Shown: piece by piece, positions 50,562 through 58,297 of the stretch
How the letters are laid out: each line of letters begins with the position of its first letter
Numbering within the stretch: position 1 is the first letter of the stretch
Assembly (NCBI GenBank): GCA_963724065.1
Contig: CAVRTB010000006.1
Coordinates: forward strand, 496,001-560,000
DNA length: 64,000 nucleotides
Direction: 5' to 3'
Source: DASRIA01 sp963724065
GTDB lineage: Bacteria > Actinomycetota > Thermoleophilia > Solirubrobacterales > JBBDJG01
Notes under the pieces: generated by a model
Seen by the model: the letters and a program-made list of their open reading frames with translations, nothing else
What the model was told of the DNA's origin: nothing
Database searches by the model: none
Made by a program: the position numbers and the translations under genes

Positions 50562-51896
50562 TCACAGGGTTACGTACCTCAGCCACACGTAGAACGTCGC
50601 CAGCACGATGCTGATCAGGGTGACCGGAATACCGATCTTCAGGAACGTTCTGAAGCCGAGCGGCCTACCGGCGCGCTCCGTAAGACCAGCGGCAGCAACG
50701 TTGGCCGCCGCTGCGACAAGCGTCGCATTGCCTCCGAAACACGCGCCCAGGGAGAGCGCCCACCAGTAGGCGTCATCTCCTCCGGAACCCCGCAACTCCG
50801 ATACGACCGGCAGCATCGCCGTCGTAAAGGGGATGTTGTCGACGATCGCGGAACCGGCCGCGCTGATCCAGATGATGCCGATCAACTCAGCCGTGCGATC
50901 TCCTCCGGTCAGGTCCTTCGCGAAGCTGGCCACTTCTTCGATTGCGCCCGTTTCTTCCAATGCACCAACCATCACGAACAACCCGATGAAGAAGAACAGG
51001 GTCGGCCATTCAATGTTGGAGAGTGCCTTGTCCAGGGAAACGGTCGTGATCAGCAGCGCGACGGCCGCGCCGGCGAGGGCGACGGTGGCCGGCTCGATGT
51101 GCAGCTGCTGATGCGCGAAGAAGGCCAGGATCGTGAGGAGCAGGACCGGACCTGTGCGCCGTAGCTCCGCGGGGTTCGTGATCGAAGCCGACGCATCCAG
51201 CTGCATCACATAGCGACGATTCTCCTCGGTCGTCTGAAACGACTTGCGCATGTAGCGATAGAGCAGCCCGATCACGATCGCCAACGTGACCACGACGATC
51301 GGCGCCAGGTTCAGAATGAACTCGTTGAAGGAGAGGCCGGTGTGGCCCGCGATGATGATGTTCGGTGGGTCCCCGATCAGCGTCGCAGTGCCACCGATAT
51401 TCGACGCCATGACCTCTATGACAATCAGTGGGATCGGGTCGATGTCCAGCGTGTCGCAGAGGAGGAACGTGACAGGGACAACCAGCAGGATCGTCGTGAG
51501 GTTGTCGAGCAGCGCAGAAAGGACCGCCGTAGTCAAAGCCATGCTCAGCACGACGGCGAACGGCCTGCCCTTCGACAGTTGCCCTGCCCTCACCGCGATG
51601 TAGTCGTAGACGCCACTTTGCTGGGTGACGTAGACCAGGATCATCATCCCGACGAGCAAGCCGATCGTGTTGAAGTCGACCGACTCGATCGCCTTCTCCT
51701 GATCGAACGCCCCGACGAACAGGGTCACGATCGCGGCGCCGAGCAGCGCTACCTTCGTGCGATGGAACCGCTCGGACGCGATCAGCCCGAGCGCGATAAG
51801 AAAAGTGGAGACGGCTACGGCCAACTGGCGCCCCTGGGGTCGGTGACGGATTGCCGACCAGTCTTCCCGGCACGCCTGCGCTGCACGATAGCGCAA
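50562..51896 (-). CDS. ArsB/NhaD-type (ion transporter superfamily) permease
   Basis: A 444-residue polytopic protein with about 11-12 helices. Signatures of the NhaD/ArsB/P-protein group: LLDNLTTILLVVPVTFLL, EVMASNIGGTATLIGDPPNIIIAG and a second ALSLGACFGGNATLVAAAANV repeat near the end. Members carry sodium, arsenite or carboxylates; specificity cannot be read here. The first 25 residues look atypical and the real start may be a TTG near 51827 (AVAVSTFLIALGLIA). The CBS protein gene follows by 19 nt. Confidence 0.87.
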   Translation of the reverse strand: MRYRAAQACREDWSAIRHRPQGRQLAVAVSTFLIALGLIASERFHRTKVALLGAAIVTLFVGAFDQEKAIESVDFNTIGLLVGMMILVYVTQQSGVYDYIAVRAGQLSKGRPFAVVLSMALTTAVLSALLDNLTTILLVVPVTFLLCDTLDIDPIPLIVIEVMASNIGGTATLIGDPPNIIIAGHTGLSFNEFILNLAPIVVVTLAIVIGLLYRYMRKSFQTTEENRRYVMQLDASASITNPAELRRTGPVLLLTILAFFAHQQLHIEPATVALAGAAVALLITTVSLDKALSNIEWPTLFFFIGLFVMVGALEETGAIEEVASFAKDLTGGDRTAELIGIIWISAAGSAIVDNIPFTTAMLPVVSELRGSGGDDAYWWALSLGACFGGNATLVAAAANVAAAGLTERAGRPLGFRTFLKIGIPVTLISIVLATFYVWLRYVTL

Positions 51897-52273
51897 GCTT
51901 GTGCCTTCCGATCAGCGGGACCCCTGTTCCACTGCCTCGCCGGTCCTGGCGGGGCTTTGGTGGGCGTCCTGTGGTTGCTATGCAACCAAAACCCGCCCCA
52001 CATCGTCCGGAATGGAGCTTTTCGGCCAGAGATGGAACAGGCCCCCGAGAAAAGTCGGGGGCCCGCTCTCGAGCGAAAGAACGTGCCACCGGCGTCCACA
52101 GACAGCGCACCGGCCCGTCAGTTCTTCCTCATCTAGTTATCGGAGGCGCTTCTGCCACCTTGAGCCGCGCCATCGCGGCCCTCTAGGAAGAACGTCGAGG
52201 CTCTCAGGATGTTGCACCTCCGTGTGTTGTGTTTCCGTTAAGTTGGTGCCCGCGAGCGAGAGGAAGGAAGACC
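51897..52273. other. 377-bp intergenic region, no gene seen
   Basis: This gap separates the minus-strand transporter from the plus-strand epimerase. Its centre (51923-52062) is a dense array of perfect stems, listed separately. The last ~200 bp contain the epimerase leader with a GAGAGGAAGGAAG ribosome-site region just before 52274. I find no open frame with coding character. Confidence 0.6.
51923..52062 (+). ncRNA. Candidate structured RNA (nested stems plus terminal hairpin)
   Basis: CCTGTTCCA (51923-51931) pairs perfectly with TGGAACAGG (52033-52041), enclosing two hairpins: CCTCGCC/GGCGGGG (51935-51954) and GTGGGCG/CGCCCCAC (51960-52001) containing TGGTTGC-tat-GCAACCA. Immediately after is GCCCCCGA-gaaaag-TCGGGGGC (52041-52062), terminator-like but without a T-run. 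One stem has a T-G wobble that would be A-C on the other strand, a weak hint for the plus strand. It could be an independent RNA, the epimerase-side leader, or a transporter leader on the minus strand. Confidence 0.4.
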
Positions 52274-53284
52274 ATGAAGTACCTGATCACCGGCGGATCC
52301 GGCTACATCGGCAGCCGCCTCACCGACCTGTTGGTGGAGCGCGACGACACCGAGGTGGTGAACCTCGACATCCGTCCGCCGGCGGTCCCGCGGTCCCGTA
52401 CGCGGTTCATCAAGATGGACATCCGCGACCGCGGCATGCGCGAGCTGTTCGAGCGCGAGCGCCCCGACGCCCTGGTTCACCTGGCCTTCGTGCTCAACCC
52501 GATCAGGGACGAGCACAGGATGTACGACATCGACGTGAACGGCACGCACAACGTGCTCGACGCCGCCTCCGCGGCAGGCGTGCAGCAACTGCTCGTCGCA
52601 TCGAGCACGACGGCCTACGGCGCATTTCCGGACAACCCGGTGCCGATGGCCGAGGAGCACCCGGTGCGCGGCCTGCCCGCCTACGAGTACGCGCGTGACA
52701 AGACCGAGATCGACCGGCTCTGCCAGCTGTGGGCGGCGCAGCATCCGGACCGCGTGATGACGATCGTGCGCCCGACGATCGTGTTCGGCCCGAACGTCGA
52801 CAACTACATCCTGCGGTTCTGGCAGACGAGCCCCTTCTTCCCGCTGCTCGACGGCAAGGACCCGGACTGGCAGTTCGTGCACGAGGAGGACGTCGTGTAC
52901 GCGATCTCGCGCCTCGTCGGCGAGCGCCGGGGCGGCATCTTCAACCTCACCGCCGACGGCACCATCAAGCTCTCGGAGGCGGCGCGCCTGGCGGGCGTGA
53001 AGACCCGCAAGATGCCGCTGAAGCTGTACCGCCGGATCGCATCGGCGGCGTGGCGGCTGCACCTGCCGAACGTCGAGGCGCCTCCCGGGCAGATCGAGTT
53101 CCTCGTGCACCCCTGGATCGCATCGAACGAGAAGATCAAGGCCGAGTTGGACTGGACGCCGCGCTACACGAGCCGCGAGACGTTCGAGGCGACGATGCGC
53201 GCGAAGGGCATCGGCACACCGGCAGCCGCGCAGGCGCAGCAGCCGCCCGTGCCCGTGCCGCCGCCCGCCGCCCCGGTCGCGTAG
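52274..53284 (+). CDS. NAD-dependent epimerase/dehydratase (extended SDR)
   Basis: A 336-residue extended SDR. NAD motif YLITGGSGYIGSRLTDLL (GxxGxxG), VNLDIRPP after the second strand, LLVASSTTAYG and YEYARDKTEID (YxxxK catalytic pair: Tyr-Ala-Arg-Asp-Lys). The C-terminal ~25 residues are a Pro/Ala tail. It probably acts on a nucleotide sugar, but no sugar-pathway genes are adjacent. ATG at 52274 is preceded by a purine-rich ribosome site. Confidence 0.88.
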   Translation: MKYLITGGSGYIGSRLTDLLVERDDTEVVNLDIRPPAVPRSRTRFIKMDIRDRGMRELFERERPDALVHLAFVLNPIRDEHRMYDIDVNGTHNVLDAASAAGVQQLLVASSTTAYGAFPDNPVPMAEEHPVRGLPAYEYARDKTEIDRLCQLWAAQHPDRVMTIVRPTIVFGPNVDNYILRFWQTSPFFPLLDGKDPDWQFVHEEDVVYAISRLVGERRGGIFNLTADGTIKLSEAARLAGVKTRKMPLKLYRRIASAAWRLHLPNVEAPPGQIEFLVHPWIASNEKIKAELDWTPRYTSRETFEATMRAKGIGTPAAAQAQQPPVPVPPPAAPVA

Positions 53285-53325
53285 CGCGTAGGTGCCGACA
53301 GGCACGACGCTAGACTGACGGCCGC

Positions 53326-53398
53326 GGGCGCATAGCTCAGTTGGGAGAGCACCAGCTCGACAAGCTGGGGGTCACTGGTTCGAGCCCAGTTGCGCCCA
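53326..53398 (+). tRNA. tRNA-Val (anticodon GAC), with C at position 33
   Basis: A 73-nt cloverleaf: acceptor GGGCGCA/TGCGCCC, D arm GCTC/GAGC, anticodon stem CCAGC/GCTGG with loop TCGACAA, T arm ACTGG-TTCGAGC-CCAGT. The anticodon is GAC (reads GTC/GTT). Position 33, nearly always U, is C here by this folding. TAGACT at 53311-53316 is a good -10, 10 nt upstream. Confidence 0.9.
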
Positions 53399-53609
53399 TC
53401 CGTTCTCATGTTGTTCTCATAGGCACCGCGAAGTCCCAATCGTGAAGCGCAACCGGCCCGGAACCGTCCTATCCGGCCGCAACATGGGCTAAGGTGCCGC
53501 CCTTCGCAGCTGCGGGCCACGGAGGTCCCGCTCCCCTGATAGCGCTCGGTTGGTGGCTGGCACGGAACGCCGGCACGGACGGGCCGGGACCCTGCAAGGA
53601 GGCCCCCGA

Positions 53610-55121
53610 ATGCGAAGCTCGCGGATCTTTCGCGCCGCCTGGAAGGCGCTAGTCATCATGGCGATCGCTGCCGTGCCCGCATTCGGCGCGGACACCGTCG
53701 TCGAGATCATCCAGGCCGAGGACGCCTCGAAGATCAGCGGCAAGCGGGTCGAGCCCGTGACCGTCTTCTACACGAACGGCCGCATCGAGAAGACCTTTCG
53801 CCTCGAGGACCGCGCGACGAAGCTGGTCGTGAAGGCCGACTCGGGCCCCAAGTGCGGTGACCAGTGGCCGCATCTCGAGGTCGAGGTCGACAACGTCACG
53901 GTCCTCTCCACCTTCGTCCAGGAGAACGGCTACACGGCCGCTCCCGTGAACGTGGCGCCCGGGACCCACGTCGTCGCGGTCAGCTACGACAACGACCACT
54001 ACGAGCCGGCCAACGCCTTCGCGAGCGACCCGCCGCTGCCCCTGACCTGCGACCGCAACCTGCTCGTCGACGCGATCGGCCTGTTCGCTGACGCCAACAC
54101 CGAGCCCGCGCCCGCGCCGCCTCCCGCGCCGACTCCGGGCCCGACACCGACGCCGACGCCTGGGCCCACCCCGATACCGACGCCCAACCCGACCCCTGTC
54201 CCAACGCCGGTTCCGACCCCGACCCCGACTCCTCCTCCGGGGCCGACGGAACCTCCGCCTCCGGCCAACCAGGCGGACATCCTGTGGACGGGCGATGCCG
54301 AGAAGCCATGGAACGACGCGCTCTCCAACAACCGCTGGCCCGACAACAACGAATGGGTGAGCTTCAGCTGCCAGGATCGCTCGCGCTTCACGCAGGTGAC
54401 CGACCGGGTCGCGCAGGGCAACCGTGCGTACCGGATCGAGGTACGCGACGGGGACGACTCCTACGGCGAGCGCTGCGAGCTCGACAACGGCAACACCGAG
54501 GCACGTAAGCTCCACCGCCAGATGCTGTTCCACGAGGGCCAGGAGTCATGGATCGCCTTCCAGACCTACCTGCCGCTCGACTACTCGTTCGCAACCGACG
54601 GTGCGCCCGTTTCGATGAAGAACGACGGCGGCCTGATCACCCAGATCAAGCAGCTCGGCTCATGCGGGACGCCGGCGCTCGGGATCGTCTCGAGCCGCAC
54701 GGTGTTCGCGCTGCGCAACAGCGCGGGCAGCACCTGCGAGTCCGGTCCGATGCGGTCTCTGTGGCGGGTCCCGATGGTGCTCGGGCGCTGGGTCAAGTGG
54801 CTTCAGCAGATCCGCTTCTCGACCGACGACCGGGTCGGGTTCGTCGCCACCTGGTACGACCCCGACGGGCTCGGCCTGCGGCCGATCGAGCCGACCCTCG
54901 ACTACGGCAACCGCGTCGTGTCGAACCGCATCTACACACACACCCAGAAGTCGCCCACCGGCCACCCCGACCCGGCATGCCCCGCCGACGACGTCTGCTC
55001 GCACGCGCGCATCGGCATCTACCGGGACCCGGACGTGACCGGCACGTCCGTGATCTACCACGACGGCTGGACCGTTGCGAAGACACGGGCGGCCGCGGTC
55101 GGCAACGCGTTCGCTCCCTGA
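53610..55121 (+). CDS. Secreted heparin-lyase-I-like (PL7/13/20-type fold) protein with carbohydrate-binding-like domain
   Basis: A 503-residue exported protein. Signal peptide 1-25 (AWKALVIMAIAAVPAFGA). Residues 28-175 are a beta-sandwich resembling carbohydrate-binding modules, then a 55-residue Pro-Thr linker, then a polysaccharide-lyase domain (residues 245-500) with RCELDNGNTEARKLHRQML, ESWIAFQTYLPLDYSF and GLITQIKQLGS, the pattern of heparin-lyase-I-family proteins. It probably acts on an acidic polysaccharide outside the cell. AAGGAGG lies 6 nt before ATG at 53610. Confidence 0.85.
   Translation: MRSSRIFRAAWKALVIMAIAAVPAFGADTVVEIIQAEDASKISGKRVEPVTVFYTNGRIEKTFRLEDRATKLVVKADSGPKCGDQWPHLEVEVDNVTVLSTFVQENGYTAAPVNVAPGTHVVAVSYDNDHYEPANAFASDPPLPLTCDRNLLVDAIGLFADANTEPAPAPPPAPTPGPTPTPTPGPTPIPTPNPTPVPTPVPTPTPTPPPGPTEPPPPANQADILWTGDAEKPWNDALSNNRWPDNNEWVSFSCQDRSRFTQVTDRVAQGNRAYRIEVRDGDDSYGERCELDNGNTEARKLHRQMLFHEGQESWIAFQTYLPLDYSFATDGAPVSMKNDGGLITQIKQLGSCGTPALGIVSSRTVFALRNSAGSTCESGPMRSLWRVPMVLGRWVKWLQQIRFSTDDRVGFVATWYDPDGLGLRPIEPTLDYGNRVVSNRIYTHTQKSPTGHPDPACPADDVCSHARIGIYRDPDVTGTSVIYHDGWTVAKTRAAAVGNAFAP
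54103..54262 (+). repeat. Pro-Thr linker repeat region
   Basis: DNA encoding repeated PTP/PGPTPTP units inside the lyase-like gene, built from CCGACxCCG-type degenerate repeats. It forms a flexible, possibly glycosylated linker between the binding-like and lyase-like domains. Confidence 0.8.
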
Positions 55122-55154
55122 GAGGGGCTCTGAGCGGGGCCGAGGCATAAAGCG

Positions 55155-55183
55155 GCACGGCCGCCCTTTTGGGGCGGCCGTGC
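55155..55183 (+). terminator. 12-bp perfect hairpin after the lyase-like gene
   Basis: GCACGGCCGCCC and GGGCGGCCGTGC form a 12-bp stem with a 5-nt T-rich loop, 34 nt after the stop codon. No T-run follows. A second perfect 8-bp stem, AGGAACCG/CGGTTCCT (55230-55253), lies between it and the sulfotransferase start. Confidence 0.65.
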
Positions 55184-55334
55184 TGGTGATTCGTCCTCTT
55201 AGGGGGAGGGGGAGGAGTGCCGTAAGAGTAGGAACCGAACCTGAACGGTTCCTGAAGATCTCTGGAAGTGGGCGTTAAGAGCGATCCGGAGGCGTCGCGA
55301 GCGCGGCTGGCAAGCGGATTACAGTAAGCGGGGA

Positions 55335-56636
55335 ATGGAGGGCAAAGTCCAGGTGCTCGAGCGCGTGGAGCCCGGCGCGGTGCCGGGGCTCGCGCACCAC
55401 GCGATCGACAGGCCCGCCGCGGGGTGGAGCGGAGCGGGCTGGACGCTCGACGTGCGCGGCTCCGCGGTCGGGGAGGGATCTCCCGTCGCGAGCGTCGAGT
55501 TCCACGTCGAGGGACGGGTGATCCACATCGCCCCGTGCGACGTGCCACGGCCCGTGCTCGCAGGCGAGCGGCCGGACCTCGCTGGCGCCGCGGCGAGCGG
55601 GTTCTACGCGACGCTCAGCGCGCTCGACCTCCCGACTGGGTTCGACCTCCATCTGCGCGCCCTGCGCGCCGACGGGGTGCGGATCCACTTCGGGACGCTG
55701 CGGGGAACGCGAGCGGCGATCGAGAGCGGGTTCGAGCCGTCGCTTCAACCGCTGATCGTCTCGGGCCCGGGCCGCAGCGGGTCGACCATCTTCATGCAGA
55801 TGCTGGCCGGGCATCCGGGCATCGTCGCGTGGCCGCCCTTCGACGAGGAGCCGCGCGTGCTCACCTACTGGATCGAGGTGTTGCGCACGCTCGCGCGCCC
55901 CGAGAGCTTCCTGCGACAGGTGGCGCCGGCGGGCGACCTCAACTTCGACTGGTGGCTTGGCCGGCGCGATCCCCGACCGCGCGCGCTGAGTGACGCCGAC
56001 GTGCAGGGCTGGCTCGGCGGCGCGGCCGTCGCAGAGCTAGCGGCATTTGCGCAGGCGCGCGTCGAGGCGCTCTACGGCCGCGTCGGGGACGGTGACCGGA
56101 AGGGTGCGCGCTACTTCGCGGAGAAGCTGCGCAACGACCCTGTGTCCGATCTTGCGTGGGAGCTCTACCCGGCGGCCCGCGAGGTGGTCCTCGTGCGTGA
56201 CCCGCGTGACGTGCTGGTGTCGGTGCTCGCGACGATCAGCAAGCGCGGCGAGCGCCCTCCACCCGCCGACACGGCGGCTTGGATCGAGGAGCAGTTCCGG
56301 CCGCGCATCGCCGCGGTGGTGGAGAGCTGGACGCGCCGCCGCGATCGCGCCCTGCTCGTGCGCTACGAGGACCTCATGACCGACCCGCAGGCGACGCTCG
56401 CCGGGGTCCTCTCATACCTCGATCTCGACACCGCGGGCGCGGCGGTCGAGGCGATGCTCGCGAGCGCGGGCGAGGCTCTCCCGGGAATGGACCGCCACCG
56501 CACGACCGCCACGGCGGCCGCGTCGATCGGGCGCTGGCGGGAAGATCTCGAGCCGGCGCTCGCGGAGCGCTGCGAGGCGGTGCTGGGCGACGCGATCGCC
56601 GCGCTCGGATACGCCTCCGCTTCGGCACAAGCCTGA
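55335..56636 (+). CDS. Sulfotransferase-fold protein with N-terminal extension
   Basis: A 433-residue protein. PAPS-binding motifs: LIVSGPGRSGSTIFMQML (5'-phosphosulfate loop, about residue 140-155) and VVLVRDPRDVLVSVLA (3'-phosphate motif). A C-terminal GRWREDLEP segment is typical. The first ~135 residues form a separate beta-rich domain that I do not recognise. It could sulfate a carbohydrate or protein; the neighbouring lyase-like gene suggests polysaccharide. ATG at 55335 lies 9 nt after TACAGT (55320-55325). Confidence 0.86.
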   Translation: MEGKVQVLERVEPGAVPGLAHHAIDRPAAGWSGAGWTLDVRGSAVGEGSPVASVEFHVEGRVIHIAPCDVPRPVLAGERPDLAGAAASGFYATLSALDLPTGFDLHLRALRADGVRIHFGTLRGTRAAIESGFEPSLQPLIVSGPGRSGSTIFMQMLAGHPGIVAWPPFDEEPRVLTYWIEVLRTLARPESFLRQVAPAGDLNFDWWLGRRDPRPRALSDADVQGWLGGAAVAELAAFAQARVEALYGRVGDGDRKGARYFAEKLRNDPVSDLAWELYPAAREVVLVRDPRDVLVSVLATISKRGERPPPADTAAWIEEQFRPRIAAVVESWTRRRDRALLVRYEDLMTDPQATLAGVLSYLDLDTAGAAVEAMLASAGEALPGMDRHRTTATAAASIGRWREDLEPALAERCEAVLGDAIAALGYASASAQA

Positions 56637-56742
56637 CTCGCGCCGGCTTGCTGCGTTTCCCCTCAGAAAGGCAGGGGTATCGAAGTTCGCGCGGAATACC
56701 GATGAACGTTCCGTCAGCAGCAAGTTCTAACTTTAGTGCCTG

Positions 56743-57015
56743 ATGCAACGAGTCCTCCCAAGACGATATGCCGAGCGTGACGTGACCGACGTGGAGACCT
56801 ACGTCCGCGACACCGTGCGGGGCCTCAGTCCGGCAACGCCCGCCCACGAGGCGGAGCTGGTGGCGCGGGGCATCTTCCTGGTGCGACGCATCGCACGGGC
56901 GCTCCCGCCCGAGGCTTCGCTCCAGGAGGCGCTGCGCGAGCATCTCGCGGAGGGCCTTTCGGCCTTGGCCGAGACGGGCCCGCCGCCGGGGACGCCCACC
57001 CGTCGCGCCGCCTGA
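56743..57015 (+). CDS. Small hypothetical protein
   Basis: A 90-residue, mostly helical protein (VETYVRDTVRGLSPATPAHEAELVARGIFLVRRIARALP ... EASLQEALREHLAEGLSAL). No family is recognised. TAACTT and TTTAGT in the AT-richer 30 bp upstream could supply a promoter. It precedes the sigma-region-4-like gene by 106 nt. Confidence 0.6.
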   Translation: MQRVLPRRYAERDVTDVETYVRDTVRGLSPATPAHEAELVARGIFLVRRIARALPPEASLQEALREHLAEGLSALAETGPPPGTPTRRAA

Positions 57016-57121
57016 GCGGTCAGGCTCCTTACACGCGCTGGTCGCGTTTTTCCCCTGTTCATGGGGGATTCGCCGAGACCTGGACGTTTGGGCCATTGCC
57101 GCCCGAGGTACAGGCCCTTCC

Positions 57122-58225
57122 ATGGGCACGGGAAGCCTCAGGCGGATCGCAGCACTAACTCTTCTGGCCACCATCGCGGTGCTCGCCGGTGCGGCCGCGT
57201 CCGTCCCCGCCCAGATCTCCGTCCCGAGCACGACCGTCACGACGCCGACGGTCACCGTCCCGAGCACGACCGTGCGGGTGCCGTCCACGACTACGACCGT
57301 CACGACGCCGCAGTTGTCCACGCCCAAGCCGGCTGTGAAGGCCCCGGCTGTGAAGGCCCCGGCTGTGAAGGCCCCGGCCCCCAAGCCGGCCGTCAAGGCG
57401 CCGACCGTGAAGAATCTCGCGCCGAAGCCTGCGGCGGGTGTCAGTGACCCGGTGAAGTCGATCACCAACACCGTGTCCGGCGCTCCGTCGACGGGATCCG
57501 CCGGTGGGACGGTCAAGCAGACCCTTGGCGCGGTTTCGGGGGCCGCCGGCACCTCGTCCGGCGACGTGGCCGCGCGCACGATCGGCGGCGCCGCCTCTAC
57601 CGCTGGTGGGATGACCTACTTCTCGAACCCCGCCGGCGGGGGTGGTGGCGGCACGACGGGCGTCCCCGGCGGGTTCGGCGCGGGATCGGCCGGAGCGGGC
57701 GGCGGCGGCTCCCTCGCGACGATGCTCGCCGGCGCCAGCTCGAAGGAGCTGCGCTTGGTGCTCCAGCAGCTCGAGGGCTGCCTGTCCGCGCTGCCCGCCG
57801 CGGATCGACGCGTGATCTCGTTGCGTGCCGGACTCGCCGGTGCGCCGCTCAGCCGGGCGCAGGTCGGTCAGCGCGTGGGGATGTCGCCGAAAGGCGTGCG
57901 CAGGACGGAGCGCCGCGCGCTGAACAGGCTTCAGTTCGCGGCCGCGAACACCGGCTGCGCCGCCTCGGTGGTCGGACCGTTCGATCCCGCCGGGATCGGG
58001 AACCTGTCCCCGCAGGTCGTGCTCGCCGGCGCCGTGCCCGTGAACTCGGCGAGCGCCACGAACAACTTCGCTCAGGCCCGCGGCATCATCGGCCAGTCGG
58101 CGTCACCGCTGTTCGCGCTGGGCAGCGGGGGTCAGGGCGGCCCGGCCTGGGCGATCATCCTGTTCACGGTCCTGCTGTCCGTGTCGGTCGCCGCGCTCAC
58201 ACGCGAAGTCCGGCACTCTTTCTAG
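57122..58225 (+). CDS. Secreted or membrane-anchored protein with sigma-70 region 4-like HTH
   Basis: A 367-residue protein of unusual architecture. Residues 1-30 are a signal peptide, 31-62 a Thr-Val-Pro rich stretch, 65-100 PKPAVKAP-type repeats, 165-200 Gly-rich. Residues ~215-275 resemble sigma region 4: LPAADRRVISLRAGLAG then LSRAQVGQRVGMSPKGVRRTERRALNRL. A single C-terminal membrane helix (AWAIILFTVLLSVSVAAL) ends the chain. With a cleaved signal the HTH would be outside the membrane, which makes DNA binding doubtful. Function unknown. Confidence 0.85.
   Translation: MGTGSLRRIAALTLLATIAVLAGAAASVPAQISVPSTTVTTPTVTVPSTTVRVPSTTTTVTTPQLSTPKPAVKAPAVKAPAVKAPAPKPAVKAPTVKNLAPKPAAGVSDPVKSITNTVSGAPSTGSAGGTVKQTLGAVSGAAGTSSGDVAARTIGGAASTAGGMTYFSNPAGGGGGGTTGVPGGFGAGSAGAGGGGSLATMLAGASSKELRLVLQQLEGCLSALPAADRRVISLRAGLAGAPLSRAQVGQRVGMSPKGVRRTERRALNRLQFAAANTGCAASVVGPFDPAGIGNLSPQVVLAGAVPVNSASATNNFAQARGIIGQSASPLFALGSGGQGGPAWAIILFTVLLSVSVAALTREVRHSF
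57331..57375 (+). repeat. Three perfect 15-bp tandem repeats
   Basis: GGCTGTGAAGGCCCC is repeated three times without change, encoding the AVKAP units of the repeat region in the sigma-region-4-like protein. Identical copies imply recent slippage expansion and likely length variation between strains. Confidence 0.9.
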
Positions 58226-58297
58226 CCTCTCCGCCGGTACGAACGTCTGTGCGCTTCCGCACAGGCAAACGAGCGTTCATGCCGTATCTTCATTGGC

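Noticed and set aside
47391..53398. Integrated element with attachment repeats at the tRNA genes
   Set aside because: No integrase gene and no repeat of a tRNA 3' end found by eye; only composition and position suggest an island.
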